Shown here: positions 56,998-64,000 of the stretch, piece after piece
How the letters are laid out: each line of letters starts with the position of its first letter
Position numbering within the stretch: the first letter of the stretch is position 1
Source of the DNA: Microbispora sp. H13382
GTDB lineage: Bacteria; Actinomycetota; Actinomycetes; Streptosporangiales; Streptosporangiaceae
Reading direction: 5' to 3'
Assembly (NCBI RefSeq): GCF_014161445.1
Contig: NZ_JABBXA010000023.1
Location: 1-64,000, forward strand
Length of the DNA: 64,000 nt
The notes under the pieces: model-generated
What the model saw: only the letters and a program-made list of their open reading frames with translations
Told to the model about the DNA's origin: nothing
The model's database searches: none
Program-made: the position numbers and the translations under genes

Positions 56998-58287
56998 ATG
57001 ACGGCCACGCCTTTGACGATCCTGTTCATGCCGGAGAGCGCCTACGGGCCGACGAACAACTGCGTCGGGATCGGCGACGTCCTGCGCCGCCGCGGCCACC
57101 GCGTGGTGTTCGCCGCCGAGGCGTCGTGGAAGGGCAAGCTGGAGGCGCTCGGTTTCGAGGAGGACCTGGTCGACCTGGCGCCGCCGGCGCCCGAAGAACA
57201 GGACGCGACGGAGCAGGACGCGGGCCAGTTCTGGAAGGACTTCATCCGCGACACGGCGCCGGAGTACCGCAAGAGCACCCTGGACCAGCTGGAGACGGTC
57301 ATCAAGCCGATCTGGGAGGCGCTCATCGACGGTGCCAAGTACTGCGAGCCGCAGCTCAAGGCCATCATCGAGCGGGTGCGGCCGGACGTGATCGTCGAGG
57401 ACAACGTGGTGGCCTTCCCCGCCCTGGTGACGGCGGGCGTCCCGTTCGTACGGATCGTCTCGTGCAACCCGCTCGAGGTGAAGGGCCCGGGCGTGGCCCC
57501 GCCGTTCTCCGGACTGCCGGCCGACGGCACCGGCTGGGCGGAGTTCCGGGCGGAGTACGACCGGACCCACCGTGAGATGTGGGAGGCGTTCAACGCGTGG
57601 GTGGTCGAGCAGGGCGCCCCGGCCCTGCAGGACCTGGAGTTCATCCACGAGGGTGACGCGAACCTGTACGTGTATCCCGAGATCGCGGACTACGCGGCGG
57701 AGCGTCCCCTGGGGGACTCCTGGACCCGCGTCGACTCGTCCGTACGGGAGACCGACGAGGAGTTCACGCTGCCGGACATCCCCGGCGAGGGTGCGCTGAT
57801 CTACTTCTCGCTGGGTTCGCTCGGCTCCGCCGACGTCGATTTGATGCGCCGCGTGATCTCCGTGCTGGCCCGCACGCCGCACCGGTACATCGTCTCCAAG
57901 GGCCCGCTGCACGAGGAGATCGAGCTGGCTCCCAACATGTGGGGCGCCGAGCTCGTCCCGCAGACGAAGATCCTGCCGCTGGTCGACCTGGTGATCACGC
58001 ACGGCGGCAACAACACGACGACCGAGGCGTTCCACTTCGGCAAGCCCATGATCGTCATGCCGCTGTTCTGGGACCAGTACGACAACGCCCAGCGCGTGCA
58101 CGAGGCCGGGTACGGCGTCCGCCTGGACACCTACGGCTTCGCCGACGAGGAGCTGACCGGGGCTATCGACAGACTGCTCGGCGACCAGGACCTGCGCGAC
58201 CGGCTCGCGGCGGCCGGCGAGGAGATCCGCCGCCGCGACGGCCTGCGCATGGCCGCGGACGTCATCGAGAACATCGCGACCAAATGA
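56998..58287 (+). CDS. UGT/macrolide-type (GT1, GT-B) glycosyltransferase
   Basis: 429 residues, GT-B fold. The N-terminal half starts ILFMPESAYGPTNNCVGIGD near 8. The C-terminal half has the sugar-nucleotide motif LVDLVITHGGNNTTTEAFHF near 330 and KPMIVMPLFWDQYDNAQRV near 351. Such enzymes transfer a sugar from an NDP donor to a small acceptor. The position as first gene of an operon with an FAD amine oxidase (ATGA overlap) and an aminoaldehyde dehydrogenase is unexpected. A strong GGAGGAG site precedes ATG 56998. The acceptor is unknown; a polyamine-derived or toxic amine is a guess. Confidence 0.9.
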   Translation: MTATPLTILFMPESAYGPTNNCVGIGDVLRRRGHRVVFAAEASWKGKLEALGFEEDLVDLAPPAPEEQDATEQDAGQFWKDFIRDTAPEYRKSTLDQLETVIKPIWEALIDGAKYCEPQLKAIIERVRPDVIVEDNVVAFPALVTAGVPFVRIVSCNPLEVKGPGVAPPFSGLPADGTGWAEFRAEYDRTHREMWEAFNAWVVEQGAPALQDLEFIHEGDANLYVYPEIADYAAERPLGDSWTRVDSSVRETDEEFTLPDIPGEGALIYFSLGSLGSADVDLMRRVISVLARTPHRYIVSKGPLHEEIELAPNMWGAELVPQTKILPLVDLVITHGGNNTTTEAFHFGKPMIVMPLFWDQYDNAQRVHEAGYGVRLDTYGFADEELTGAIDRLLGDQDLRDRLAAAGEEIRRRDGLRMAADVIENIATK

Positions 58288-59687
58288 CCAAGGGCAGCCG
58301 TCTGATCGAGGACGCCGCTCCACGGGTCTTCTGGACCGACAGGCCCGGGGCGCCCGGCCCGTACGAGCCCCTGCACGGCCGCACCACGGCGGACCTGCTG
58401 GTGGTCGGCGGCGGCTTCACCGGCCTGTGGGCCGCCGTGCTGGCCAAGGAGGAGAACCCCGCCTGCGATGTCGTCCTCCTGGAGGCGCGCTCGATCGCGT
58501 ACGGCGCGAGCGGCCGCAACGGCGGGTTCGTCTCCGACTCCCTGACCCACGGGCTGGGTCAGGGAACGAGGCTGTGGCCGTCGGAGAACGCGGCCCTGCT
58601 CGCGCTCGGGCGGGCGAACCTCGCGGCCATCGCCCGCTTCGTCGACGACCACGGCATCGACGCCGACCTCCGGCTGGTCGGCAAGACCACGGTCGCGGTG
58701 GCGCCCCACCAGGTGGAGGAGCTGAGGCGGGCCGAGAAGCTGCACCGCGAGCACGGAGAGGACGCGGTGTTCCTCGGCCGCGACGAGATGCGCGCGGACG
58801 TCGAGTCGCCCACCTATCTCGCGGGGCTGCGCCTGCGCGGCACCGGCGGCGTCCTCGACCCCGCCGCGCTCGCGTGGGGCCTGGCCCGCGTCGCGGCGCG
58901 GCTCGGGGTGCGCATCCACGAGGGCACCGAGGTCACCGCGCTGACCCGGACGCGTACCGGCGTGGAGGCCGGGACGAGAGGCCGCGGCGTGGTAAACGGC
59001 GTGGTGAGCGCCGGGCAGGTGCTGCTGGCCACCAACGCCTTCCCCTCGCCCCTGCGCAGGCTGGGCCTGTTCGTGCTGCCGGTGTGGGACTACGTGCTCG
59101 TCACCGAGCCGCTGTCGCCCGAGCAGCGGGCGTCGCTCCGGTGGCCGGAGGGCCAGGGACTGACCGACGCGGGCAACCGGTTCCACTACTACCGGCTCAC
59201 CGGCGACGATCGCATCCTGTGGGGCGGATACGACGCTGTCTACAACTTCGGCGGCGGCGGCTCGGAGCAACGCGACGCCACGCACGAGCGGCTCGCGCGG
59301 CACTTCTTCGCGACGTTCCCGCAGTTGCGTGGCCTGCGCTTCACCCACAGGTGGGGCGGGGCGATCGACTCGACCAGCCGGTTCACCCCGTTCTTCGGCA
59401 CGGCGATGGGCGGGCGGCTGGCCTACGCCCTCGGATACACCGGCCTCGGCGTCGGCGCGTCCAGGTTCGGCGCGATGACCGGCCTCGACCTGCTGGCCCG
59501 GCGGTCCACCGAGCGGACGCGGCTGCGGATGGCCCGCCGCCACCCGGTGCCGTTCCCGCCCGAGCCGCTGCGCTGGCCGGTGGTGCAGCTCACCCGCCGC
59601 GAACTCGCCCGCGCCGACGAGAACGGGGGCCGCCGGGGGCCCTGGCTGCGGTCACTCGACCGTTTCGGCATCGGTTTCGACAGCTGA
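58284..59687 (+). CDS. FAD-dependent amine oxidoreductase (PuuB/OrdL-like)
   Basis: 467 residues, DAO superfamily. The dinucleotide motif LVVGGGFTGLWAAVLA lies near 39, SIAYGASGRNGGFVSD near 73 is the flavin-contact block of this family, and GYTGLGVGASRFGAMTGLDL near 391 is the C-terminal FAD closure. The closest known roles are gamma-glutamylputrescine oxidase and related amine oxidases. No glutamate-putrescine ligase (PuuA) gene is adjacent. It overlaps the glycosyltransferase gene by 4 bp and is followed 10 bp later by an aldehyde dehydrogenase gene, as expected for oxidation of an amine to an aldehyde and then to an acid. Confidence 0.87.
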   Translation: MTKGSRLIEDAAPRVFWTDRPGAPGPYEPLHGRTTADLLVVGGGFTGLWAAVLAKEENPACDVVLLEARSIAYGASGRNGGFVSDSLTHGLGQGTRLWPSENAALLALGRANLAAIARFVDDHGIDADLRLVGKTTVAVAPHQVEELRRAEKLHREHGEDAVFLGRDEMRADVESPTYLAGLRLRGTGGVLDPAALAWGLARVAARLGVRIHEGTEVTALTRTRTGVEAGTRGRGVVNGVVSAGQVLLATNAFPSPLRRLGLFVLPVWDYVLVTEPLSPEQRASLRWPEGQGLTDAGNRFHYYRLTGDDRILWGGYDAVYNFGGGGSEQRDATHERLARHFFATFPQLRGLRFTHRWGGAIDSTSRFTPFFGTAMGGRLAYALGYTGLGVGASRFGAMTGLDLLARRSTERTRLRMARRHPVPFPPEPLRWPVVQLTRRELARADENGGRRGPWLRSLDRFGIGFDS

Positions 59688-59697
59688 GGACGACCTC

Positions 59698-61107
59698 ATG
59701 ACGACCCTCATGACGACATTGATCAACCCCGCCGACGGCCGGGTCATCGAGGACGTGCCCGACACCCCGGTCGACGGGGTTGCGCGGGCCGTACGCGTGG
59801 CCCGGGAGGCCTTCGAGCAGTGGCGCGAGACGACGCCGGGGGAGCGGGCGCTGGTGCTGCTGCGCCTGGCGGACCTCGTCGAGCGGGACGCCGCGGAGCT
59901 GACCCGGCTGGAGGTCGAGGAGACCGGCAAGCCCGCCGCCGTGTTCCGGGATGGCGAGCTGCCGTTCGCCGCCGACAACCTCCGGTTCTTCGCCGGCGGG
60001 GCCAGGTCCCTGGACGGCACGGGCGCCGGCGTGTTCAGCGCCGGATACACGTCCGTGCTGATCAGACGGCCGATCGGGGTCGTGGGGGCGATCGCGCCGT
60101 GGAACTTCCCCCTCATCATGGCGATCTGGAAGATCGGCCCGGCCGTCGCCGCGGGGAACGCCGTCGTGATCAAGCCGGCGCCCCGGACGCCCCGCACCAC
60201 GCTGCGGCTCGCCGAGCTGTTCGCCGAGGCCGGGGCCCCGGAGGGCCTCGTACGGGTGGTGACCGGCGGCGCCGACGTGGGGCGGGCCCTGGTGACCGAC
60301 CCCGGCGTGGACATGGTCAGCGTCACCGGGTCCACCGCCACCGGCCGCGAGGTCATGCGCGGCGCGGTGGACGGCCTCAAGCGGGTCCATCTGGAGCTGG
60401 GCGGCAAGGCGCCCGCGCTCGTGTTCGCCGACGCCTCACTGGAGGACATGGCGGCCGGGGTGGTCATGGGCGCCACCTACAACACCGGTCAGGACTGCAC
60501 GGCCGCGACCAGGGTGTACGTCGAGAGATCGCGGTACGCCGAGGCGGTCGAGGCGATGCGGGAGGCCGTCGCCCGCGTCCGGCCCGGCGACCCCTGGGCG
60601 CCGGACGCCGACATCGGCCCGCTGATCAGCGCCGAGCACCGTGAGCGGGTCCACGGCTTCGTGACCAGGGCGTCCGGCCGCGTCGTCCACGGGGGCGCGC
60701 CGATCGACGGCCCCGGCTTCCACTACGCGCCGACGCTGATCGCCGACGCCGACCCGGCGAGTGAGATCGTGCGGAGCGAGGTCTTCGGCCCGGTGCTGGT
60801 GGCGATGCCGTTCGACGGCGAGGACGAGGCGGTCCGGCTCGCCAACGCCACGCCGTACGGGCTGGCCTCGTCGGTGTGGTCCACGGACGTGGCCCGCGCC
60901 CTTCGCGTCTCCCACCGGCTGGACGTGGGCGTGACGTGGGTGAACGACCACCTGCCGATCGCCTCGGAGGCGCCGCACGGAGGCGTGAAGGGCAGCGGGT
61001 TCGGCAAGGACATGAGCCAGGAGGCCGTGCTGGAGTATTCGGTCACCCGGCATCTCATGATCAAGCACGCGGCCCCGCAGGCGCGCGACTCGTTCCGCCC
61101 CGCCTGA
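59698..61107 (+). CDS. aldehyde dehydrogenase, gamma-aminobutyraldehyde type
   Basis: 469 residues. NAD-binding core APWNFPLIMAIWKIGPA lies near 139, the general-base Glu in LELGGKAPALVF near 232, and the nucleophile about Cys267 in YNTGQDCTAATRVYVE. The C-terminal PHGGVKGSGFGKDMSQEA is characteristic of aminobutyraldehyde dehydrogenases. Expected reaction: 4-aminobutanal (or its gamma-glutamyl form) plus NAD+ to GABA. The gene ends the operon of glycosyltransferase and FAD oxidase. The product could enter the gabT route near 15 kb. A second ATG four codons inside gives an alternative start. Confidence 0.9.
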   Translation: MTTLMTTLINPADGRVIEDVPDTPVDGVARAVRVAREAFEQWRETTPGERALVLLRLADLVERDAAELTRLEVEETGKPAAVFRDGELPFAADNLRFFAGGARSLDGTGAGVFSAGYTSVLIRRPIGVVGAIAPWNFPLIMAIWKIGPAVAAGNAVVIKPAPRTPRTTLRLAELFAEAGAPEGLVRVVTGGADVGRALVTDPGVDMVSVTGSTATGREVMRGAVDGLKRVHLELGGKAPALVFADASLEDMAAGVVMGATYNTGQDCTAATRVYVERSRYAEAVEAMREAVARVRPGDPWAPDADIGPLISAEHRERVHGFVTRASGRVVHGGAPIDGPGFHYAPTLIADADPASEIVRSEVFGPVLVAMPFDGEDEAVRLANATPYGLASSVWSTDVARALRVSHRLDVGVTWVNDHLPIASEAPHGGVKGSGFGKDMSQEAVLEYSVTRHLMIKHAAPQARDSFRPA

Positions 61108-61121
61108 CCGGGCCGCCTGCT

Positions 61122-61802
61122 CTACGCGCCGGGGAGGTTCCGCAGCGCCTCACGGCGGCTCAGCCCGCTGAGGCCCTGGTGCTTCACGTAGCGGAGCACC
61201 TCCTGCGGGTTGGTCTTCGCGTACTCCCGCAGCGCCCAGCCGATCGCCTTGCGGGCGAAGAAGTCGGTGTCCGACAGGCTCGGCTCGATGCAGGCGTAGA
61301 GCAGGTGGGCGTCGGTCCGCTCCTTGAAGGAGTTCTGGCACAGGATGGCGGTGCGCCGTTTCCACAGGTCGGAGTCGTGCGCCCACTCCAGCACCAGGCG
61401 GCGCATGCTCTCGGGATACAGCCGCAGCAGCGTGCCGATCCGGTGCACGGCGATGTCGTCGACCAGGTCCCACCACGCCCCGGTGACGATCATCTCCTCG
61501 TACATGGGGATGGTGTAGAGCGTCTGCCAGGGCCGGTAGAAGCGGTGCGCGGACAGCTCGATGGCGGCGTAGCGCTCCTCGCGGTACTCCGCCTCGCGCC
61601 ACAGCGCCAGCACGGCCCTGCGCCACTCGGGGGCGCTGTCCAGCCGGTGCTCGGAGAAGACCCTGCGCAGCGCGGCCCGGCGGGGCACGGCCGTCACCCC
61701 GAGGAACGGCATCTCCGACTTCATGTACGACCGCATCGAGACGGCGCGCGCCGGGTCGGCGGCCTCGGTCAGCGCGAGCCGTACGGCCTTGAGGAGTGTC
61801 AT
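61122..61802 (-). CDS. DNA alkylation repair protein (AlkD-like)
   Basis: 226 residues made of HEAT-like helical repeats, the ALK fold. The family sites are MRSYMKSEMPFLGV near 23, ELSAHRFYRPW near 82 and TGAWWDLVDDIAVH near 107 (the Trp and Asp that line the cleft), with FFARKAIGWALREYAKTNP near 181. AlkD-type glycosylases remove positively charged alkylated bases such as 7-methylguanine and 3-methyladenine. Its ATG overlaps the TetR stop by 4 bp (ATGA), so it is the second gene of a bicistronic unit with a KstR2-like regulator. The combination is unusual. It converges with the aldehyde dehydrogenase. Confidence 0.87.
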   Translation of the reverse strand: MTLLKAVRLALTEAADPARAVSMRSYMKSEMPFLGVTAVPRRAALRRVFSEHRLDSAPEWRRAVLALWREAEYREERYAAIELSAHRFYRPWQTLYTIPMYEEMIVTGAWWDLVDDIAVHRIGTLLRLYPESMRRLVLEWAHDSDLWKRRTAILCQNSFKERTDAHLLYACIEPSLSDTDFFARKAIGWALREYAKTNPQEVLRYVKHQGLSGLSRREALRNLPGA

Positions 61803-62479
61803 GACGGGCGGCTCGCCCGTTCGCCGGTCGCCAGGCCGTCGAACAGCAGCTTGCCGAAGTGGTCGGCCAGCGCGTCCGTGTCGAGCGTGCCGCCGGGGCG
61901 GAACCAGCGCACGGTCACCCAGATGGTGTCGCGGATCATCCGGTAGGTCAGCTTGGGGTCGACGTCGGGGCGGAACTGCCCGGCGGCCTGGCCGCTCTTG
62001 ATCTGCTCCACCCACATGCGCTCGACCTCGTCCTCGGCCCGCACCAGGTAGTCGAACCGGTCGCCGGGCAGCGAGCGCAGGTAGTTCCAGTCGTTCTGCA
62101 TGACCGTGATGGCCGCCCGGTGGTCCTCCAGCGTGCCGAAGCCGATTCTGACCATCTCCGCCAGGACCGAGCGCGGGTCGGCCTGCGTGTTCAGGGCCGC
62201 GCGGTAACGGGCGATCAGATCCTCGAGGAAGGTGCGCAGCACCTCGTCGACGATCGTCTCCTTGGAGTCGAAGTGGTGGTAGAGACTGCCGGAGAGGATG
62301 CCGGCCTCCAGCGCGATCTCCCGCACGGTGGTGGCCTGGAAGCCCTTGCGCGCGAACAACTCGGCGGCGAGCTTGACGAGGTGGTCGCGCCGTTCGGACG
62401 CCGAACCGGCCGCCCCCCGCTTCGCCCTGACCGGCGCGGCCGTGCCGCCGGAGTCCTTACGCTGGTTCACGGCTCCCAT
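61799..62479 (-). CDS. KstR2-like TetR family regulator
   Basis: 226 residues. The HTH (about 45-70) reads TTVREIALEAGILSGSLYHH, identical in character to KstR2 of Mycobacterium. The C-terminal domain has MWVEQIKSGQAAGQF and IRDTIWVTVRWFRPGG, again as in KstR2. That repressor controls the last steps of sterol-ring degradation and binds a CoA thioester ligand. A dyad matching its published box lies 12 bp upstream of the start ATG at 62479. No sterol gene is in the window; the only co-transcribed gene is AlkD-like. The first 25 residues are a basic extension that may not all be translated. Confidence 0.88.
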   Translation of the reverse strand: MGAVNQRKDSGGTAAPVRAKRGAAGSASERRDHLVKLAAELFARKGFQATTVREIALEAGILSGSLYHHFDSKETIVDEVLRTFLEDLIARYRAALNTQADPRSVLAEMVRIGFGTLEDHRAAITVMQNDWNYLRSLPGDRFDYLVRAEDEVERMWVEQIKSGQAAGQFRPDVDPKLTYRMIRDTIWVTVRWFRPGGTLDTDALADHFGKLLFDGLATGERASRPS

Positions 62480-62490
62480 TATGGCCGCCG

Positions 62491-62504
62491 ACCAAGAGCT
62501 TGTT
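62491..62504. promoter_or_regulatory. KstR2-type operator (AnCAAGnnCTTGnT)
   Basis: ACCAAGAGCTTGTT. It agrees at every fixed position with AnCAAGnnCTTGnT, which I recall as the KstR2 consensus of mycobacteria. It is 12 bp before the start of the KstR2-like gene and between it and the PhoD-like gene. Confidence 0.72.
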
Positions 62505-62565
62505 CACATTCTCGCCTCGCCCGACCTCCCCGCACCGGCCGGGCCCGTAGGGCAGGATCGAACTC

Positions 62566-63942
62566 ATGGCGAAAATGGGCTATCCGTTCACCCTGGGGGT
62601 GGCGTCAGGGGAGCCGTTACCCGACGGCGTGATCCTGTGGACCCGTCTGGCCCCCGAACCGCTGCATCCGACACAGCCTGGCGGCATGCCCAACCGGGCG
62701 ATGACCGTACGGTGGGAGCTCGCCGAGGACGAGGCGTTCACGAGGATCCTGCGGTCCGGCACGGCGCCCGCGCAACCGGACTGGGCGCACAGCGTACACG
62801 TGCGGGTGACCGGGCTGCGGCCCGCCGCCGACTACTTCTACCGGTTCTCCGTGGAGGGCCACGTCAGCCCGGTGGGCCGCACCAGAACCGCGCCGGCCCC
62901 CGATTCGACCGCACCCGTGCGGTTCTGCTTCGTCTCCTGCCAGCGCTACGAGCACGGCCACTTCACCGCGCTGCGTCACATGGCCGCCGAGCGCCCCGAC
63001 CTCGTCCTCCACCTCGGCGACTACATCTACGAGTACGGCAAGCCGAAGAACCCCAAGCCGGGCCGATGGGTGCGCCCGCTCGAGTCGGCGGCCGAGTGCA
63101 CGACGCTGGGCGCCTACCGCAACCGCTACGCCCGCTACAAGATGGATCCGGACCTGCAGGCCGCCCACGCCGCCGCGCCCTGGGTCCCGATCCCCGACGA
63201 CCACGAGGTGCGCGACAACTGGGCGGGCGCGCTGCCCGGCGACGGCGGCAGCCCCGCCGCCTTCCTCAAGCGCAGGGCCGCCGCGTTCAAGGCCTACTAC
63301 GAGCACCAGCCGCTGCGCGTGCGCCCGTCCGGCTCCAGTCTGCAGAACCACCGCTGGCGCCCTTACGGTCGGGTGGCCGACTTCCTGCTGACCGACACGC
63401 GGCAGTACCGCGAGGGGCGCGACATGCTCGGCGCCGAGCAGGAGAAGTGGCTGACCGACCGGCTGCGCGGCTCGGCGGCCCGGTGGAAGGTGCTCGCGCA
63501 GGCCGTGTTCTTCTCCCAGCGCAAGTTCCCGCTCGAACCCGTCAGCGCCGACGCCTGGGACGGCTACCCCGGCTCGCGGTCCCGCGTGCTCGCCGCCGCC
63601 CCCGACGGGCTGGTCGTGCTGAGCGGCGACGTGCACAGCGCGTACGCCTGCGACATCCGTGCCGACTGGGCGGATCCGGCCTCGCGCGCCCTCGGGGTCG
63701 AGTTCGTCGGGCCGTCGGTGACGAGCATGCCCGGCATCACGGACGCGAGCGCGATCCTCGACGTCAACCCGCACATCGCGTTCTTCGACAGCCGCCACGG
63801 CTACGTGTCCTGCGCGGCGGACATGGAGGGCTTCCGCGCGGACTACCGGGCCGTCGCCTTCGTGGACCGTCCCGGCGCGCCGGCGACCACCGTCGCCGGC
63901 TTCGAGGTGAAGGAGAACCGGCTCCACCGCGTCGATCTGTGA
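62566..63942 (+). CDS. phoD: PhoD-like alkaline phosphatase without a signal peptide
   Basis: 458 residues. A fibronectin-like PhoD N-terminal domain (about 5-112, FTLGVASGEPLPDGVILWTR) leads to the metallophosphatase core: HLGDYIYEYG near 149, IPDDHEVRDNWAG near 207, ADFLLTDTRQYR near 270 and VLSGDVHSAYACDI near 351, the metal ligands. PhoD enzymes release phosphate from phosphodiesters or monoesters using Fe and Ca. The family is normally exported by Tat; here the protein begins directly at the N-terminal domain, and no twin-arginine sequence or hydrophobic stretch is found in front. ATG 62566 is the only start that fits. Confidence 0.88.
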   Translation: MAKMGYPFTLGVASGEPLPDGVILWTRLAPEPLHPTQPGGMPNRAMTVRWELAEDEAFTRILRSGTAPAQPDWAHSVHVRVTGLRPAADYFYRFSVEGHVSPVGRTRTAPAPDSTAPVRFCFVSCQRYEHGHFTALRHMAAERPDLVLHLGDYIYEYGKPKNPKPGRWVRPLESAAECTTLGAYRNRYARYKMDPDLQAAHAAAPWVPIPDDHEVRDNWAGALPGDGGSPAAFLKRRAAAFKAYYEHQPLRVRPSGSSLQNHRWRPYGRVADFLLTDTRQYREGRDMLGAEQEKWLTDRLRGSAARWKVLAQAVFFSQRKFPLEPVSADAWDGYPGSRSRVLAAAPDGLVVLSGDVHSAYACDIRADWADPASRALGVEFVGPSVTSMPGITDASAILDVNPHIAFFDSRHGYVSCAADMEGFRADYRAVAFVDRPGAPATTVAGFEVKENRLHRVDL

Positions 63943-63969
63943 GCACATCCCCAGGCCTGCCCCCTAGCA

Positions 63970-63988
63970 AATAGGAAACTTTCCTATT
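63970..63988. promoter_or_regulatory. 19-bp palindrome at the window edge, candidate operator
   Basis: AATAGGAAA and TTTCCTATT flank a central C, a perfect 9-bp dyad of unusually low GC for this DNA. It follows the phosphatase stop by 27 bp and may be the operator of the next gene, which begins beyond the window. Confidence 0.65.
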
Positions 63989-64000
63989 AGATTGCGGGGC

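Noticed and set aside
1..64000. CRISPR arrays, IS elements, tRNA genes, prophage
   Set aside because: No regular spacer-repeat pattern, transposase or integrase motif, tRNA cloverleaf or phage structural gene was seen; all tandem repeats found are short and mostly inside genes.

Overview
The window is about 64 kb of very GC-rich DNA. It has dense, often overlapping genes, frequent GTG starts, many one-component regulators, secreted CBM2 enzymes and non-mevalonate isoprenoid genes. This points to a filamentous actinomycete, and the gene content suggests Streptosporangiales (a Nonomuraea, Microbispora or Streptosporangium type); the order is an inference. It reads as chromosome. I see no transposase, integrase, tRNA, CRISPR array or phage gene.

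Layout. 1-170: a 5S rRNA gene with its terminator, the 3' end of an rRNA operon that begins outside the window. 0.2-4.4 kb: an FGE-like protein, an Lrp regulator facing a phenylalanine hydroxylase, a secreted phosphodiester glycosidase-like protein and a 70-residue protein. 4.6-11.4 kb: a PucR regulator, a TetR/MFS efflux pair with three operator copies, and an omega-aminotransferase overlapping methylmalonate-semialdehyde dehydrogenase (beta-alanine or valine type catabolism). 11.5-20.1 kb: an orphan PotD-like lipoprotein, a membrane protein facing a TetR gene, a zinc-ribbon micro-protein, and a GABA locus (gabT, a PucR carrying coding repeats, a TetR, an aldehyde dehydrogenase). 20.2-28.2 kb: a DUF6745-type pair, an S41 peptidase facing a two-component system, ppk2, and two tandem secreted trypsin-like proteases.

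28.4-34.9 kb: dxr and ispG with a secreted AA10 polysaccharide monooxygenase between them on the other strand, a secreted alpha/beta hydrolase and a GNAT enzyme. 35.0-39.6 kb: an overlapping HipA-like kinase/DUF3037 pair, a metallo-beta-lactamase-fold protein that has lost metal ligands, and an XRE regulator facing an SDR. 39.6-49.1 kb: a giant LuxR regulator, a TetR/MMPL pair with a clear operator, a CBM2-alpha/beta hydrolase under a LacI-type palindrome, and a transmembrane Ser/Thr kinase. 49.1-52.3 kb: a frameshifted amidohydrolase remnant, a ThuA-like protein, a SIS-domain protein and a glucosamine-kinase-like protein.

52.5-61.1 kb is the most coherent block. A polyamine ABC transporter (potDBCA) is followed by a TetR gene facing an operon of a UGT-type glycosyltransferase, an FAD amine oxidase and an aminobutyraldehyde-type dehydrogenase. 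With gabT and the aldehyde dehydrogenase near 15-20 kb, the window could encode putrescine uptake and conversion through GABA to succinate. The glycosyltransferase does not belong to any described polyamine route and is the best candidate for something new. 61.1-64 kb: a KstR2-like regulator with a KstR2-type box, translationally coupled to an AlkD-like protein, then a PhoD-like phosphatase without a signal peptide and a 19-bp palindrome at the window edge.

The regulators sit next to readable inverted or direct repeats at Lrp, several TetR, LacI/CebR-type and KstR2-type sites; these are listed as separate features.
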